Source: Ricinus communis (Eukaryota; Streptophyta; Magnoliopsida; Malpighiales; Euphorbiaceae). From it: DNA of 64,000 nt. How positions within the stretch are numbered: the stretch's first letter is position 1; every line of letters starts with the position of its first letter. The translations under genes were made by a program, and so were the position numbers. The notes below the pieces were generated by a model, which ran no database searches, was not told the DNA's origin, and saw only the letters and a list, made by a program, of their open reading frames with translations. Below are positions 14,515 to 25,591 of this stretch, one piece after another. The stretch is taken from the NCBI RefSeq assembly GCF_019578655.1, contig NC_063262.1, positions 3,417,582-3,481,581 of the forward strand. The letters are read 5' to 3'.

Positions 14515-15476
14515 GAACTTAACTTTCACTAGCTTTCTGACTGCTGTATGTACAACTTGATTGCCCTCAATGATCCAATACAGAGCTGATTGGGACCTAG
14601 AACAAGTGAAGGTACTCTACTTTTCTTCTCTTTTTTTTTTTTTTTTTCTGTCCATATCTTAATATTATCAAGTCTGATGCCTGCAGAACAAAAACAATTA
14701 CTTCATGCTTAGTGAATACCATTTCTTGTTAGCTCATGACCTAAAAGCGTGCAAGGCCCAGCACCGTAAAGTGGATCATCCACTTTTTCTTCTATATTTT
14801 CTATATGTCTAGTTACTTGAAACATTATGCTGCTTCTGCATATACCTATTTATTAGCAATCTAGCTTGATCACTTAGCTAGTAGCAGCAGTTACATATCA
14901 ACTAGGCCAGTCCCAGTTGCCATCTTATGAACAAAATTGGTTGTTTTACTGGTTAAAATGCAGACATGTTGTACATTGGGAAGGTGTTCTGCATGGTCCT
15001 ACTGGCATGAGAATATCAAACGGGGTGATTCTGTCTTTGGACTTGGACTGGTAATCTTTACATCCAAGGATCTGGTTATGCTAATGACCTCTAAATGAGG
15101 TTCTGGAAAATGATCGAGTGGTCGAGTGAGTGCACATGGCCATGCATAACGGAAAAAATTGGCTCTTGATTTGTATTGCACGGCATGATATTGTAGATTT
15201 TGTTTGTTAATTCTTTTCATGTTCTTGGCATGATAATTGATGAGGAAATGATGCCAAGTGTAGGTTTTGTGTAAAAGAAGTTTGCTATTTTCACGTACAT
15301 ATTGTGATTTTTTTTTGAGTTATATATTAATTTTTCAATTTAGGATAATTTGTTTTCTCTAGATTATCGATTTCCCCATTTCACCAGTAAGTTGAATTGA
15401 AGAAAGGAAAGAAAGACAATGGTTAATTAAACCAATTATGATTAGGTTCTGTAAGATCAGGTTGTGACAGAATTCA
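14515..15476. other. 3' flank of the kinesin gene
   Basis: This holds the probable kinesin 3' UTR and intergenic DNA. There is a T17-like tract at about 14631-14647 and no coding frame I can support. It ends where homology to the minus-strand BAHD relic begins. Confidence 0.5.
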
Positions 15477-16150
15477 ATCTCCATGAACTCGGAGCCTGCA
15501 AAACCTTGGGCAAAGTGCAACCTTCTTCATTGTCAATGATATATAGTTATCAACTCATCCAACTTGTTCGCCAGCCTGTATCGTACAGCTATTGGCCTTC
15601 CCCAACTGAAACCATTACCATAAACATCAAACGGGGTTGAGCTGCTAATGCTCAATGTGTTTCGATGTTATTAGATTAGGTTATTTATCCATGTCTTTCA
15701 GCTTCTCTTTCGTGCAGTCAGCAACCATCTCGTTCATCTCTACAACTTTGTTCAATCTAGTAGCGCTCTTCCTTTTGTTGTCGCTGTACCACCCTTTTTG
15801 CAGTTCCCAAATACACTTTGGTGATAAATATCGAGCAGAGATAACTATCTTGTTCAGGATCAAGGTGTTGACAACTTCGGATTACTGATTGCCAAACATG
15901 AGCCAAGAGTGATTTCAGAGAGATCTTCTGAAGCCTATCTTCTGAATACCAATTTGCAAGTGGAAGATCTTCTGAAATGAAAAGTTTATCTTCAAGATAT
16001 GATAGAGTGAACTCATCATCAATAGTTTTCTTTTAAGATTGAGCCAGGAAAGCTGATATGAGAAAACAGCTTTTCTCGCCAAACCAATTCTCAAAACGCA
16101 GGAGGTTTGGAGATGTGCTCTGAGTTGATGAAATGCCATCAGCAATGAAT
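15477..16150 (-). pseudogene. BAHD acyltransferase relic beside the intact paralog
   Basis: This degenerate minus-strand copy covers part of the neighbouring gene at 16416-17729. Plus-strand blocks match in the same order: CCATGAACTCGGAG at 15481 versus 16439, then GCAAAACCTTGGGCAAA versus GCAAAACCTGGGGCAAA, then the DFGWG region (TATTGGCCTTCCCCAAC near 15590 versus 16577), then the segment around GAGTGAACTCATCATCA near 16005 versus 17069. The relic therefore corresponds to roughly residues 190-430, with internal deletions and shifted frames. The N-terminal half and the HxxxD part are gone. Open frames in the region, such as 15915-16145 on the minus strand, are fragments in mixed phases. It shows that BAHD genes were once tandemly duplicated here. 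Confidence 0.75.
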
Positions 16151-16415
16151 GGCTTATGAACCCTAGCTATTGGCCCCAAAATCGAACCCAAGTTGCTAAG
16201 GAAAAACAAAATTATTTATTCATTTTTTCTCTAAAAATGTCACATGGTCAATGATATTTTAATACCAGATGTTGGAAATATTGACGAGAGCAAAATATTT
16301 TATTGAGCACAAAACTTGCACGCACAGTCTGATTCAACAATTCAAAGTGCATTGAAATAGGCTTGACACAATAATATTAAATCATTAAAAGAGAAATGTT
16401 CTTATAGCACTTGAA

Positions 16416-17729
16416 TTAATTTCCAACAGTGATAGCATCCATGAACTCGGAGTCATTTCCAATAGCCTGCAAAACCTGGGGCAAAATGCAAACTTCAATA
16501 TCTATACTCCCTTCTTCAGCTCCTGGAAATATTGTTACCTTCCCATCAAACTTGTTAGCAGGTCCGCTTCTTACTGCAATTGGCCTTCCCCAACCGAAAT
16601 CATTACCGTAAACATTGAACCTCGGTGAACTGCTTGTGATTAATGCGTTTCTTGTCAAAGTGTTCATTGTTACTAGCTTAGGACTCTTTATTGAAAACTC
16701 TAAGTTGTTTCTCACATTGTCTTCTGTGTAGCAGGCAATCATCTTGTTAATCTGGAGGGCTGCGTAGCCAACTCCATGCTCTACTAGCTCTCCTGCTTTC
16801 AGATTCACTGTCCCAACCTGAATTGCATTTCCAAAATACTCTTCTGGTATTTTTGGCTGCAATCTTGATCTAATACCAATTTGCAAGTGGAAATTTGGTT
16901 CCTGATTAGGATCGAGTTTTCGGTTTCTAATTACGCCTCGCCACAAATGAGCCAAAAGTGACTGGAGAGAGGAGATTTTGTCAATGCCCGCCTCTGCATT
17001 TGCTCTTGCTTTGAGCCCTGTAATTTTCTCCTTGCTGAAATGAAAAACTCTTTCTTGCAGCGGTGGTGGAGTGAACTCATCGTCAGTTTTGATGATCGAG
17101 ATAGGCAACCTGACAGGGCAATATCTTTCGCTGCGAAACCAATGTTCAATGACAGGAGTTCTGGGAACGTGATCAGAACCACGAGCGATTTGAGACCAAC
17201 AATTGATGAAATTCCAAAATGTCGTTCCATCAGCAACTGTATGGTTCATGGTGCAGCCTATAAAGATTCCATCAACTAGCTCTGTAACTTGAATTGCGAC
17301 AAGTGGCTGCGAAACACCCTCGTGGTTTTTGATCCCATTTAGAGGGAAAAAAGAGTGAACTATAGGAGGAACGTAGATGGGTTCAAGAACATCAGAAATG
17401 GTGACGTTTTCAGCTACAGCGTGAACAAACTGAGCTCCTGCGTTGTTGCAGGAAATGAAAAAACAGGTGGTGTCGTCGTCGTTTTGGAGAGTTGCTAGGC
17501 GGCCTGCAAGGGGAAAGAAGAAATCAAGCGTGCGAGAAAGAGAGGTTCTCAAGTGTTGGAGTAAGTTTCTGTCATGCCATGATTTTGGTTTAGGGAAGAG
17601 AAGTCCCTTTTGGATGGCTCCAACCAAAAGAAGCTTAAGATCGCTTGAAGTTAACTCAATCCTTTGTATTGATTCCTGGTTAGCTGTGGCCTGAACGATA
17701 GTAGTAGAAAAAGATAGAATTCCTGCCAT
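16416..17729 (-). CDS. BAHD (HXXXD) acyltransferase, At3g50280-like, intact single exon
   Basis: This enzyme transfers an acyl group from an acyl-CoA to an alcohol or amine acceptor, probably in the cytosol. Both the acyl donor and the acceptor are unknown. The frame is 437 aa, the usual BAHD length, starting MAGILSFS at 17729. The catalytic HTVAD is at residues 163-167 (His163, Asp167) and the structural DFGWG at 377-381, both canonical, so it should be active. There is no signal peptide and no intron. The closest class I can suggest is the group annotated in Arabidopsis as uncharacterized acetyltransferase At3g50280; EPS1 (At5g67160) is a related branch. A TATAAAC on the minus strand at about 17756-17762 may be a TATA box, although it is very close to the ATG. 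A broken paralog lies just downstream at 15477-16150. Confidence 0.93.
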   Translation of the reverse strand: MAGILSFSTTIVQATANQESIQRIELTSSDLKLLLVGAIQKGLLFPKPKSWHDRNLLQHLRTSLSRTLDFFFPLAGRLATLQNDDDTTCFFISCNNAGAQFVHAVAENVTISDVLEPIYVPPIVHSFFPLNGIKNHEGVSQPLVAIQVTELVDGIFIGCTMNHTVADGTTFWNFINCWSQIARGSDHVPRTPVIEHWFRSERYCPVRLPISIIKTDDEFTPPPLQERVFHFSKEKITGLKARANAEAGIDKISSLQSLLAHLWRGVIRNRKLDPNQEPNFHLQIGIRSRLQPKIPEEYFGNAIQVGTVNLKAGELVEHGVGYAALQINKMIACYTEDNVRNNLEFSIKSPKLVTMNTLTRNALITSSSPRFNVYGNDFGWGRPIAVRSGPANKFDGKVTIFPGAEEGSIDIEVCILPQVLQAIGNDSEFMDAITVGN

Positions 17730-17971
17730 TTTCTCACTCCCTCAGAACAAGCTTCGTTTATATTCAAGAATTTGAACTTGGGAAATGAACCATGTATCTA
17801 CTTTGGCACTACCATTCATTATCACCGAGTCCTACCAACCTACCCATTACCACTTAATTTGGACCCAGCAAAAAGAAAAAATTAATTCAAATGGTTCTTC
17901 AAAATGTTGTCGTGAAGTGGCGTTTGACATGTGACAAATAAAATAATTGTACCTTGTACGAGTCTTTTGGG
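17730..17971. promoter_or_regulatory. Upstream region of the BAHD gene
   Basis: About 240 bases lie between the BAHD start and the MITE-like element. A TATAAAC reads on the minus strand near 17756-17762. No other element can be named. Confidence 0.3.
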
Positions 17972-18515
17972 GGTAAATTGCATCCTTTGTCACCTAACTT
18001 TTGGACTTTGGCCTTTGTTCCCAAAAAGTATGGTGAATTTTATTTTATACTTTTCCTAATAACTTAACTTTTAATTTTTTAAAGTAAAAATCACTTATAA
18101 AATAAAGGTTTATTTTTATCAAATACCTTTAGAGCAAAAATATTCTAAAAATGTGCTTTATTTTAAATATCACATCAAGATCCATGTAAGAGATTTTCTT
18201 ACGTGGATGATTATGTGATGTCTAACAAGAAGGATGCAATTTACATTCTTAGAATATTTTAAGAGATTTTGTGATGTCTAACAAGATCCATGTAAGAGAT
18301 TTTAAATATCACATCAAGATCCATTTGACATAAAATACATTCTTAGAATATTTTTACTCTGATGTCACGTTAATAAAAAATAATAATTTGAATTTTACAA
18401 AGGATTTTTACTTGAATTAAGAATCAAACTTAAGTTATTAAAAAGAGAAAAATAATAATTGTCAGACTATTTTGAAATAAAGATCAAGATTAGGTGACAC
18501 ACAAAGCAATTTACC
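17972..18515. mobile_element. MITE-like element with terminal inverted repeats
   Basis: The left end reads GGTAAATTGC followed shortly by TTTGTCACCTAA. The right end is its imperfect reverse complement: TTAGGTGACA near 18490, then CAAAGCAATTTACC ending at 18515. The element is about 544 bp, AT-rich and has no coding capacity. Internally, CACATCAAGATCCATGTAAG and related phrases recur near 18170-18320. CCATGTAAGA and TCTTACGTGG can pair as a hairpin near 18181-18207. No clear target duplication is visible. The superfamily cannot be set. Confidence 0.55.
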
Positions 18516-19302
18516 ATTATTGATGGTTTTGCCATTCCTAGGCTCTGCCTCTGTTGTGAAGTACAATAATTTTGTTTTGTCTGTATTAGACATATCAATC
18601 CTTGCATCTTGTGGTTGAACCTTATAATATATAAAAAAATATATGTACAATTTATAATAGGAAAAAGAAGGTAAATAGATATTTATGTTACTAAACTTTT
18701 TAGTTTAATATTTAATTTAATAGATATTTAAATTTTATTTTTTAATATTTAAATATTTTTAACTTTCAATTTGATTTAATATACATTCAAATTTTATTTT
18801 TTTATTATAATTAAATATTTTTGTACAATATATATTAAATGTATTGCATGAACACACTTGTTAAAAAGTGTAAGCTATCACAAAAAAAATAAATTCATTT
18901 ATTTATTAGATTATATCGAAAATTAAAATGTTAAATTAATTAAATAACCAAAAATATTGGTTACATAACAAAACAAGGCAAAACTCTAACTAATAAATCT
19001 GAAAACTTGTTTCTTCCTTTGGGTAGCAAGAAGGAAGACCTAAAGACCACCCACCTTGAATCTTCAAAGTTTGAATAGACAAAGGATCAATTCAGTATTG
19101 CCTTCTCAATAAAAATGAGACATGAATAGACATAATATAAATGATATATAAACTTGTTAAACTTCATTAAGAAAATATGAAGTTTTGTCATTTGCTAAAA
19201 CATCTCTTTATTTTAACTTTCTTTTGAGAAGATTTTCAATCACTATAAACTTATATTTATGTCATCTGAATTGAATCCATTTTATACGTAATACTAATGA
19301 TT

Positions 19303-19336
<34 letters not shown>

Positions 19337-19724
19337 AATTTTGCTTGTGGAAAATGCTTTTAATATTATTTAATTTGGAATATTTTATGATAGTTCAGTA
19401 TATAAAATTTTGGTGTAATTTATTTAATTTGCATGTTTCTTAGTTATGATTTACTTACATCTGTCTGATTCTCCTAAATTCAAGAATATTAAGTGTTGAA
19501 CTTTTTAGCACTGATATATTCAGAGCATTAAGAAAGGGATGTTACAGGAAATGTTCTGAATCTGAATATATCAGTATTGAACTTCATTTCTCTCTGTGTA
19601 CATACAATTTGCAACGAAAGGAGAAAAAAACAATTTGCAATAACAGGAGGAAAAAATTTATCCTGTCTATATGCAAATTTGCAATATTTAAAATTATATT
19701 GGGGAATTGATGGAAACAGCATTA
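18516..19724. other. AT-rich intergenic DNA
   Basis: Non-coding A/T-rich sequence with a (TA)n run at about 19304-19334. No gene is seen. Confidence 0.55.
19304..19334. repeat. (TA)n microsatellite
   Basis: About fifteen TA dinucleotides in intergenic DNA upstream of the DUF241 cluster. Confidence 0.9.
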
Positions 19725-20164
19725 CTAATGATTCAGAATGTTAAGAAGAGAAAATCTGATTTTCCACTAATCCCCTGTAGACGCACTCTAACTGACTCCT
19801 CTGCTTCTTGAAGGCTCAACCCCATTTCCTCCAATTCTTTCCCAACCTTGACTGATGTCTTTGTTTGACTTCAATACCAGTAATTCGACATCAAGAGCTT
19901 TCAATTTTCCTTTTGTTTAGAAATGAACGAAAAGATTGACTCAAAACACTGCAACTGTAATTTCCTCAGCACCTTTTAGCATGCTTTGAGCGACAGTTGA
20001 ATTAAGTAATCAAGACTTTCATACAACTCTTCCAGGCTACCCAATTTGTGACGTATTGATAGTGATTTGAATTCTTCAACTTGTAAAGCTGTTCTTCAAT
20101 GCATTCTGTTAGAGGATGAGATCCAGAGGGCAAGCTGATCGAACGGAGATGAAAAAGCAGCCAG
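19725..20164 (-). pseudogene. DUF241 copy A, start codon lost and internal deletion
   Basis: This is the leftmost copy of the DUF241 array. Reading from the 5' end on the minus strand, the position of the initiator ATG is CTG (20162-20164), followed by the family's N-terminal HLRSISLPSGSHPLT-type segment. The frame continues to a stop near 20002. The C-terminus (LNILNH then TAG at 19725-19727) is still recognisable, but only about 440 of the usual 830-850 bases remain. Copies C, G and I have ATG at the equivalent place. It is head-to-head with copy B, and its promoter motif is altered (TAACAGCT instead of TGACAGCT). It is a dead copy. Confidence 0.8.
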
Positions 20165-21072
20165 TTTTCTATTTCTGCAAAGGCAAAGGATATCAAGAAA
20201 GTGAATGTACAAGTTCTTTTGCTGTTTTAGCCACCCCGTTATACCTATTTTATATGGAAGACTAATACAGCATATGGTATCCCCAGCTGTTATGTTCGAA
20301 GTTATGTGACAAGTCACGCCAATGTCTGATCATTGTTGTACTGCAATTAACAGTAATCCTGTGAAAAACTCCCTGACAGGATTATAATATTTCCAAAACA
20401 GTCAGAACTTTGCTTCCATGGCTCCCAGACAGAGAAATCACCAAGAAATTGCATAGTATTTAATTATAATAACCCTTGCGAATGATAATTAACATAGACA
20501 TCCGACACAGTTGCTTCCTGCTTTGTTTCAATGATGAATGCAGGAGCACATTGACTTTCAATTAATAATTGATACCTAAAGAATAGAATATAAACATGCA
20601 CGAGGGGAGTCTCGCCTGGTTTACCAGATAGAATAACAACAAATTATGAGTTTGTTGTGCCAAAATACAGCTGGAGTTGATGCAGGTGCATTTATCATGC
20701 AGATGAATTAGGAAACAGTTCTGCCAGAAACATTAAAATAGTGCTCCCTTAATTGATTACGATAACCAAATGATAAAAATTAAGAGATTATAAATTCAAT
20801 GATATACAAGTTGATTGTATATATACCAATTGATTATGCATGGTGATAGACTGATGAGATCAAGGACATGACAATGATATGAGAAATTGGTGGGACTGTT
20901 ACGAAAATCAGGACATGACAGCTATTGTAGATCAAGAAATATGGTATTCTTTATAGTTTATTGCTTTTATATATATAAGAGGTGCAAATGAGATGGTTTC
21001 AACAATAACCAAGACCGCTTGAATATTCACATTCTTTCCTTGTGCAAGGCTTTTATGCGCAAAGAAAAAGAA
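20165..21072. promoter_or_regulatory. Divergent spacer A/B with mirrored promoter blocks
   Basis: This shared upstream region serves copies A (-) and B (+). On the B side, 20870-20940 carries the family's proximal block: GACAATGAT, GAGAAATTGGTGGGACTGT, then ACATGACAGCTATTGTAGATC. A TATATATAAG box follows at about 20970-20979, some 95 bases before the ATG of B. On the A side, 20285-20340 carries the reverse complement of the same block with a damaged core. A second conserved block, CTTCCATGGCTCCCAGACAG, lies at about 20412-20431; a block of this kind occurs once in every divergent spacer of the array. Confidence 0.6.
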
Positions 21073-21924
21073 ATGGCAGCTGGTCATCTTCGTTCAATCA
21101 GTTTACCCTCTAGATCTCATCCTCTAATTTCAGGCATTGAGGAGCAACTGCACAAGTTGAAGACATCGGAATCTTCATTGATCGGTTACAAACTGAGTGG
21201 CCTAAAAGATTTGTACGATTGCATCGACGATTTGCTTCAATTGCCGCTTACTCAACAGACTCTCTCCCACGAGAAGCAAAGCCAGTGTGCGGAGGAGGCA
21301 TTAGACGGATCCCTCAGGCTGTTGGATATGTGTGCTTCCACGAGAGGTTTTTTCTCGCAGATGAAAGAATCTGTGCAAGAACTTGAATTATCTCTTCGAA
21401 GAAGAAGAGCTGGAGACACTGGCTTAACAACTGAAGTTAATGCATACATGGAATCTAGAAAAAAATTGAATAAAGTGATTTACAAGAAATTAAGAAATTT
21501 GAAGAGACATGAAAAAGACTGCAGATCATCAATCTCGTCTGATAACTCCGATTTGTCAAACATGATCAACATGCTAAAAGGTGCTGAGGAGAGCAGTCTT
21601 GCATTGTTCGAGTCCATCTTATCATTCATTTCTGAGCCAAAGGTGAAATCAAAGCCATCAGGCTGGTCGTTTGTGTCGAACATATTGCAAGCTAAGCGTG
21701 TCTCAAGTGAAGGCAAAGTAGAAGCCAACGAAGTAGAGAAGATTGATGCAGAATTGATCACCCTGAAGGCCAGCAAAGACATCAATTCAGCAGAAGTGCA
21801 CAATATTCTGAAAGGACTAGAGGCATTGGAATCAAATCTTCAAGAAACAGAGGAGGAGTTAGAGTGTGTATACAGGCGACTGGTGAAAACCAGAGTTTCC
21901 CTTCTGAACGTTTTAAATCACTAG
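21073..21924 (+). CDS. DUF241 protein, copy B, intact
   Basis: Plant-specific protein of the DUF241 family (Pfam PF03087 as I recall); its biochemical role is unknown. It is a 283-aa intronless frame. I place the start at 21073 (MAAGHLRS), not at an in-frame ATG 54 bases upstream, because all copies align from this Met. Residues 5-17 hold the conserved HLRSISLPSRSHP, and the C-terminus has ECVYRRLVKTRVSLLN at 264-279. It is predicted to be mostly helical. I see no signal peptide, membrane segment or catalytic motif. The copy is about 96% identical in protein to copy F (roughly ten differences by eye). It is transcribed divergently from relic A and convergently with copy C. A TATA box and the shared block are present upstream. 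Confidence 0.85.
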   Translation: MAAGHLRSISLPSRSHPLISGIEEQLHKLKTSESSLIGYKLSGLKDLYDCIDDLLQLPLTQQTLSHEKQSQCAEEALDGSLRLLDMCASTRGFFSQMKESVQELELSLRRRRAGDTGLTTEVNAYMESRKKLNKVIYKKLRNLKRHEKDCRSSISSDNSDLSNMINMLKGAEESSLALFESILSFISEPKVKSKPSGWSFVSNILQAKRVSSEGKVEANEVEKIDAELITLKASKDINSAEVHNILKGLEALESNLQETEEELECVYRRLVKTRVSLLNVLNH

Positions 21925-23310
21925 TGGAGTTACTTCCGTTAACAACTCCACCACAATTTTGTATCAGAAAATATCATTTCCAAATTGTATATATACAACA
22001 TACAAGTACAAACAAAGTCAGTATAAATATACTTAAATTCAAAAAAAAAAAAAGAATTCTCAGTATGCCATCCACCTTTTTTTTAATCTCAGTATATGCT
22101 GCAGATCAGTAAATTATTGATCAAATTTATAACAGTCCTGTACGTGGTGATGAGAATCCCTATGCATATGATAGAGGTCAACACCTTACATTTCAAAAGG
22201 GTTTAAGTAATTGATCTCTGATATCAATTTACTGTTTTAAAATATTGTCATTGCAGTAATAGATGCTAACGCATCAAGACTTGGAGCTAAACAAAGATTA
22301 TCAAACTAATGGGGTGGGTATTGGAAATTTGAAAGTATAAGGTGTGTATTTGGTACAATTGCTTCAAAGATGAAATATTTCAGACCATGGATGTCATTCG
22401 TATATCAGAATGTCTAGTATACTCTTCCATTGATTCAGATGCAAGGGTGTTCCTCAGGTGTTAAATCAGATCAAACCCCATGTATCTGATAGGCAATTAA
22501 TGAATTTCTGATGACTAATATTGACCCTGTCATGAACAGTATCATAAGACCAAAGACGGTCTTTTCTCTTAAAGCTGTGTATATAAAAAAATTTGGTTCC
22601 ATTATTCATACAAGTTCAGTTAGTCTTTCCAAATTATTCTCTTTATGTCTTTTAAAAGATGAAGTTGTAAATGGTAAAATCACCATAAAAAAGCAACAAA
22701 ACAATCCATATTCTTTCTTGCTTGTAGAATCAGAGTCTATTGTAGCTTTGTATATAAACAAGGAACAAAACCTGAGAAATTGGTATACCGGCTATAAAGT
22801 TGAAAGTTTTCAGATAATGATGTTATATTTCAGAATCTCTAGTCTGCGCCTTCTGTTGATTTATTTGGGAATCGAGGTTTAATTAAAAGCTAATCAGATT
22901 AAACCTCATGTCCCTGAATAACAAATATCTGACGAATGATAAGGACACTCCCATAAAACAAGAAATATATCTCTCTCAAAGCTCTACTACAGAAATATCA
23001 TGTGATAATACATCTTTTTCTTGGTATTTTACCTGGTTGCTCAAGAAACTCAGTTTTCTTAAGGTCAATGATATCACCTTCACATATTTAAGGATGATGT
23101 TGTTTGGAAGATAAGCAAAGTTTTACCTGTCGGTTCATAAGTTTTTGCACAAAATTTATATGCATAAAATTAAATTCATAGGAGAAGGAATACAAAATGA
23201 GAGAAATCTTCTCGTTCTGAGTATTTTCATTTGATATGTGTATATGTATCTACAGTTTGGTATAAGATTCTATAGTACAAAATCTGTGCTGGTGGAAGCA
23301 TCCCCTAACC
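21925..23310. other. Convergent spacer between DUF241 copies B and C
   Basis: This is the 3' side of both genes. The first 60-70 bases match the 3' flank of copy F closely. The section 22320-22560 (GGTACAATTGCTTCAAAGATG through CAGTATCATAA) matches 29245-29455 in spacer F/G. A weaker second copy of the ATCAGATTAAACCTCATGT phrase lies near 22891. Open frames such as 22511-22882 are not conserved between spacers, so I do not call them genes. Confidence 0.6.
22440..22557. repeat. Cluster repeat in spacer B/C
   Basis: The block contains CCTCAGGTGTTAAATCAGAT, ATGTATCTGATAGGCAATTA and CAGTATCATAA. It recurs at 29340-29455 and, in part, at 32860-32950, each time in the convergent spacer of the DUF241 array. 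It is part of the duplicated unit. Confidence 0.7.
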
Positions 23311-24144
23311 CTAATGATTCAAAATGTTAAGAAGAGATACTCTAATTTTCACCAATCTCCTGTAAACACAATCTAACTCCTCCTCTGCTTCTTGAAGGCT
23401 CAATCCCAATGCCTCCAATCCTTTCAAAGCATTTTGCATCTGATTGATGTCTTTTCTGGATTTCAAGACTTGCAATTCAGCATCAACCTTCTCCACCTCA
23501 TTGGCTTCAACTTCCCCTTCACATGATACATGCTTCGGTTGCAATAATTTTGAGACAACAGAGAGCTTTGATTGTTCCTTTGCCTTAGAAATGAAAGATA
23601 AAATTGATTCAAACACTGCAACACTAATTTCCTCGAAATCTTTTAGCGTGACAACAACATCCCCCAAACTGGACTTGTTGGCCAAGGTTGTTATTCTGCG
23701 ATTCTTGTCCTGTTTCTTTAAATGTTTTTGGTACTTCCGGATCGCTTTATTCAAATTTTTTCTTGATACCATGTATGAATCAATTCCAATCAAGCCGGAT
23801 TCTCCGCCTTTTCTTTTACGGAGAGACAATTGTAGCCCCTGCACGCAATCCCTCATCTGTGAGAAAAATTCTTTAGTGGTTTGGCACATATCCAACAAAC
23901 CCAAGGACCCATTCACTGTCGCCTCCACAGATTGGTTTTGCTTCTCGTGAGAGAGAGTTTGTTGAGTGAGTGATAGTTGAAGAAACTCATCAATACACTC
24001 AGACAAGTCTTTAAGGGCAGCCAGTTTATGGCCTATTGATGATGACTGTGATGTCTTTAACTTGTGAAGTTGCTCCTCTATGGTTACAGTTAGAGGATGA
24101 GATCTTGAAGCCCAACTGATCGAACGGAGATGAAGAGAAGCCAT
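23311..24144 (-). CDS. DUF241 protein, copy C, intact
   Basis: This is a 277-aa intronless member of the same unknown-function family. It begins MASLHLRSISWASRSHP at 24144 and ends RVSLLNILNH. Compared with copies B and F it has a few short deletions and many substitutions, so it belongs to the minus-strand subgroup (C, G, I share VNGSLGLLDMC or close versions). Upstream on the minus strand are TATATAAG (plus coordinates 24218-24225) and the proximal block with an exact TGACAGCT core (24264-24328). It is head-to-head with broken copy D and tail-to-tail with copy B. It is the only intact minus-strand copy in the array. Confidence 0.85.
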   Translation of the reverse strand: MASLHLRSISWASRSHPLTVTIEEQLHKLKTSQSSSIGHKLAALKDLSECIDEFLQLSLTQQTLSHEKQNQSVEATVNGSLGLLDMCQTTKEFFSQMRDCVQGLQLSLRKRKGGESGLIGIDSYMVSRKNLNKAIRKYQKHLKKQDKNRRITTLANKSSLGDVVVTLKDFEEISVAVFESILSFISKAKEQSKLSVVSKLLQPKHVSCEGEVEANEVEKVDAELQVLKSRKDINQMQNALKGLEALGLSLQEAEEELDCVYRRLVKIRVSLLNILNH

Positions 24145-25001
24145 TTTTCTTGTTCTGAAAAGGAAGGCTATGAAAAATGTGAATATACAAGTGGTCTTGT
24201 TGTTTAAACCAACCCATCTTATATAATGGATTCAATAATGAGCGCAAGCAATCAATGCTTTCCTTCTATATTAGCTGTCATGTTTCCACTGTTTTATGAC
24301 AGATCCACCAATTTCTCATCATTGTCCTGTTGCTATCAGTTGTAATCTCATTAAAAAAACTGCTTGTGGACTGTAATACTGTCAAATTCAATGTTTGTTT
24401 CCATGGCTCCCAGACAAAGAGATCCCGATCAAATTGCACAGCTTTGAACTAGAACCCGTGCATGTTATTATTCTGTTATTATAACTATGATGACATGCAT
24501 ATCTGACAGAGTTGTTTCCCGCTTGATTCAGAAGATGAATGCAGGAGGCAGCAAGACTTGTAAGAAATTAAAATATATCCATCCACGAGCAGAATGCTTC
24601 CATATCATTCTTTGTGTCCGACAAACACAGAAAGAATACCTGTACATTCACCGTGCAAATGAATTAGGGAACAAGTATATCAGAGACTCTAAAATATTGC
24701 TCATTTTGGTTTTTATAACAAAATAATTATATTATAGAGATTCATACTCAATAAATACATGTTGCTGGTGTGTACCAATTGATTATGCATGTACGATGAT
24801 GAGGCATTGATGAGATGCACCAAATTATTAATCAAACTGTCTCAAAACGAACAACATGACAGCTAATGTAGATCGATACTTTCATTACGTTCTATTGCTC
24901 TTCTATTTATATATGAGGAGCAAAATGAGAGAGCTTGAAAAATAACCAAGACCACTCGTTAATTCAAGTTCTTGTGCAAGGTATTTCTGCAGAAAAAGAA
25001 A
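24145..25001. promoter_or_regulatory. Divergent spacer C/D with mirrored promoter blocks
   Basis: The C side has TATATAAG (24218-24225, minus) and the block 24264-24328, whose reverse complement reads GACAATGATGAGAAATTGG, then ACATGACAGCTAATA. The D side keeps ACATGACAGCTAATGTAGATC at 24854-24874 and a TATTTATATATGAG TATA-like box near 24905. The upstream GAGAAATTGG part has decayed on the D side. The second block, TTCCATGGCTCCCAGACAAA, is at about 24399-24418. Confidence 0.6.
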
Positions 25002-25591
25002 ATGGCAGCTTGTCATCTTCGTTCAATCAGTTTATGCTCTAGATCGCATCCTCTGATTTCAAGTATTGAGGAGCAACTACATAAGTTGAAGACACCAGAA
25101 TCTTCATTGATTGGGTGCAAGTGAAGTTGACGCATACATGGTATCTAGAAAAAAGCTGACCAATGTGATATTCAAATATCTAAAAAACTTGAAGAGACAA
25201 GAGAAGAACATGACCGTTTGGGTCTATTGTGAAATTAATAATTAAAGAAAGGTGCTGAGGAAATTAGTCTTTCATTGTTTGAGTCCCTCTTATCATTCAT
25301 TTCTCAGCCAATGGTGAAATCAAAGCCATCAGGCTGGTCTATTGTGTCGAACATATTGCAAGCTAAGCGTGTATCAAGTGAAGGGAAAACAGAAGCCAAC
25401 CAAGTAGAAAAGACTGATTTGGAATTGGGTGCCCTGAAGTCCAGCAAAGACATCAATTCAGTACAAGTGCACAATGTCTGAAAGGATTATAGGCGTTAGA
25501 GTCAAGTCTTCAAGAAATAGAGGAGTTAAAATGTGTTTATAGAAGACTAGTGAAAACCAGAGTTTCACTTCTTAACATTTTAAACCACTAG
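25002..25591 (+). pseudogene. DUF241 copy D, internal deletion and frameshift
   Basis: The ATG at 25002 starts MAACHLRSISLCSRSHPLIS. After about 40 codons, sequence equal to roughly residues 38-118 of copy B is missing: TTGATTGGGTGCAAG runs straight into GAAGTTGACGCATACATGG. The deletion breaks the frame, and a stop (TGA at 25123-25125) follows at once. The rest of the gene, including FESLLSFISQPMVKSKPSG, is readable in another phase until the terminal TAG at 25591. There are further small frame breaks near 25240 and 25480. It is non-functional. Confidence 0.85.

Noticed and set aside
22511..22882. 123-codon frame in the convergent spacer B/C
   Set aside because: The homologous spacer F/G (29390 onward) does not keep this frame, so it is a spacer repeat and not a gene.
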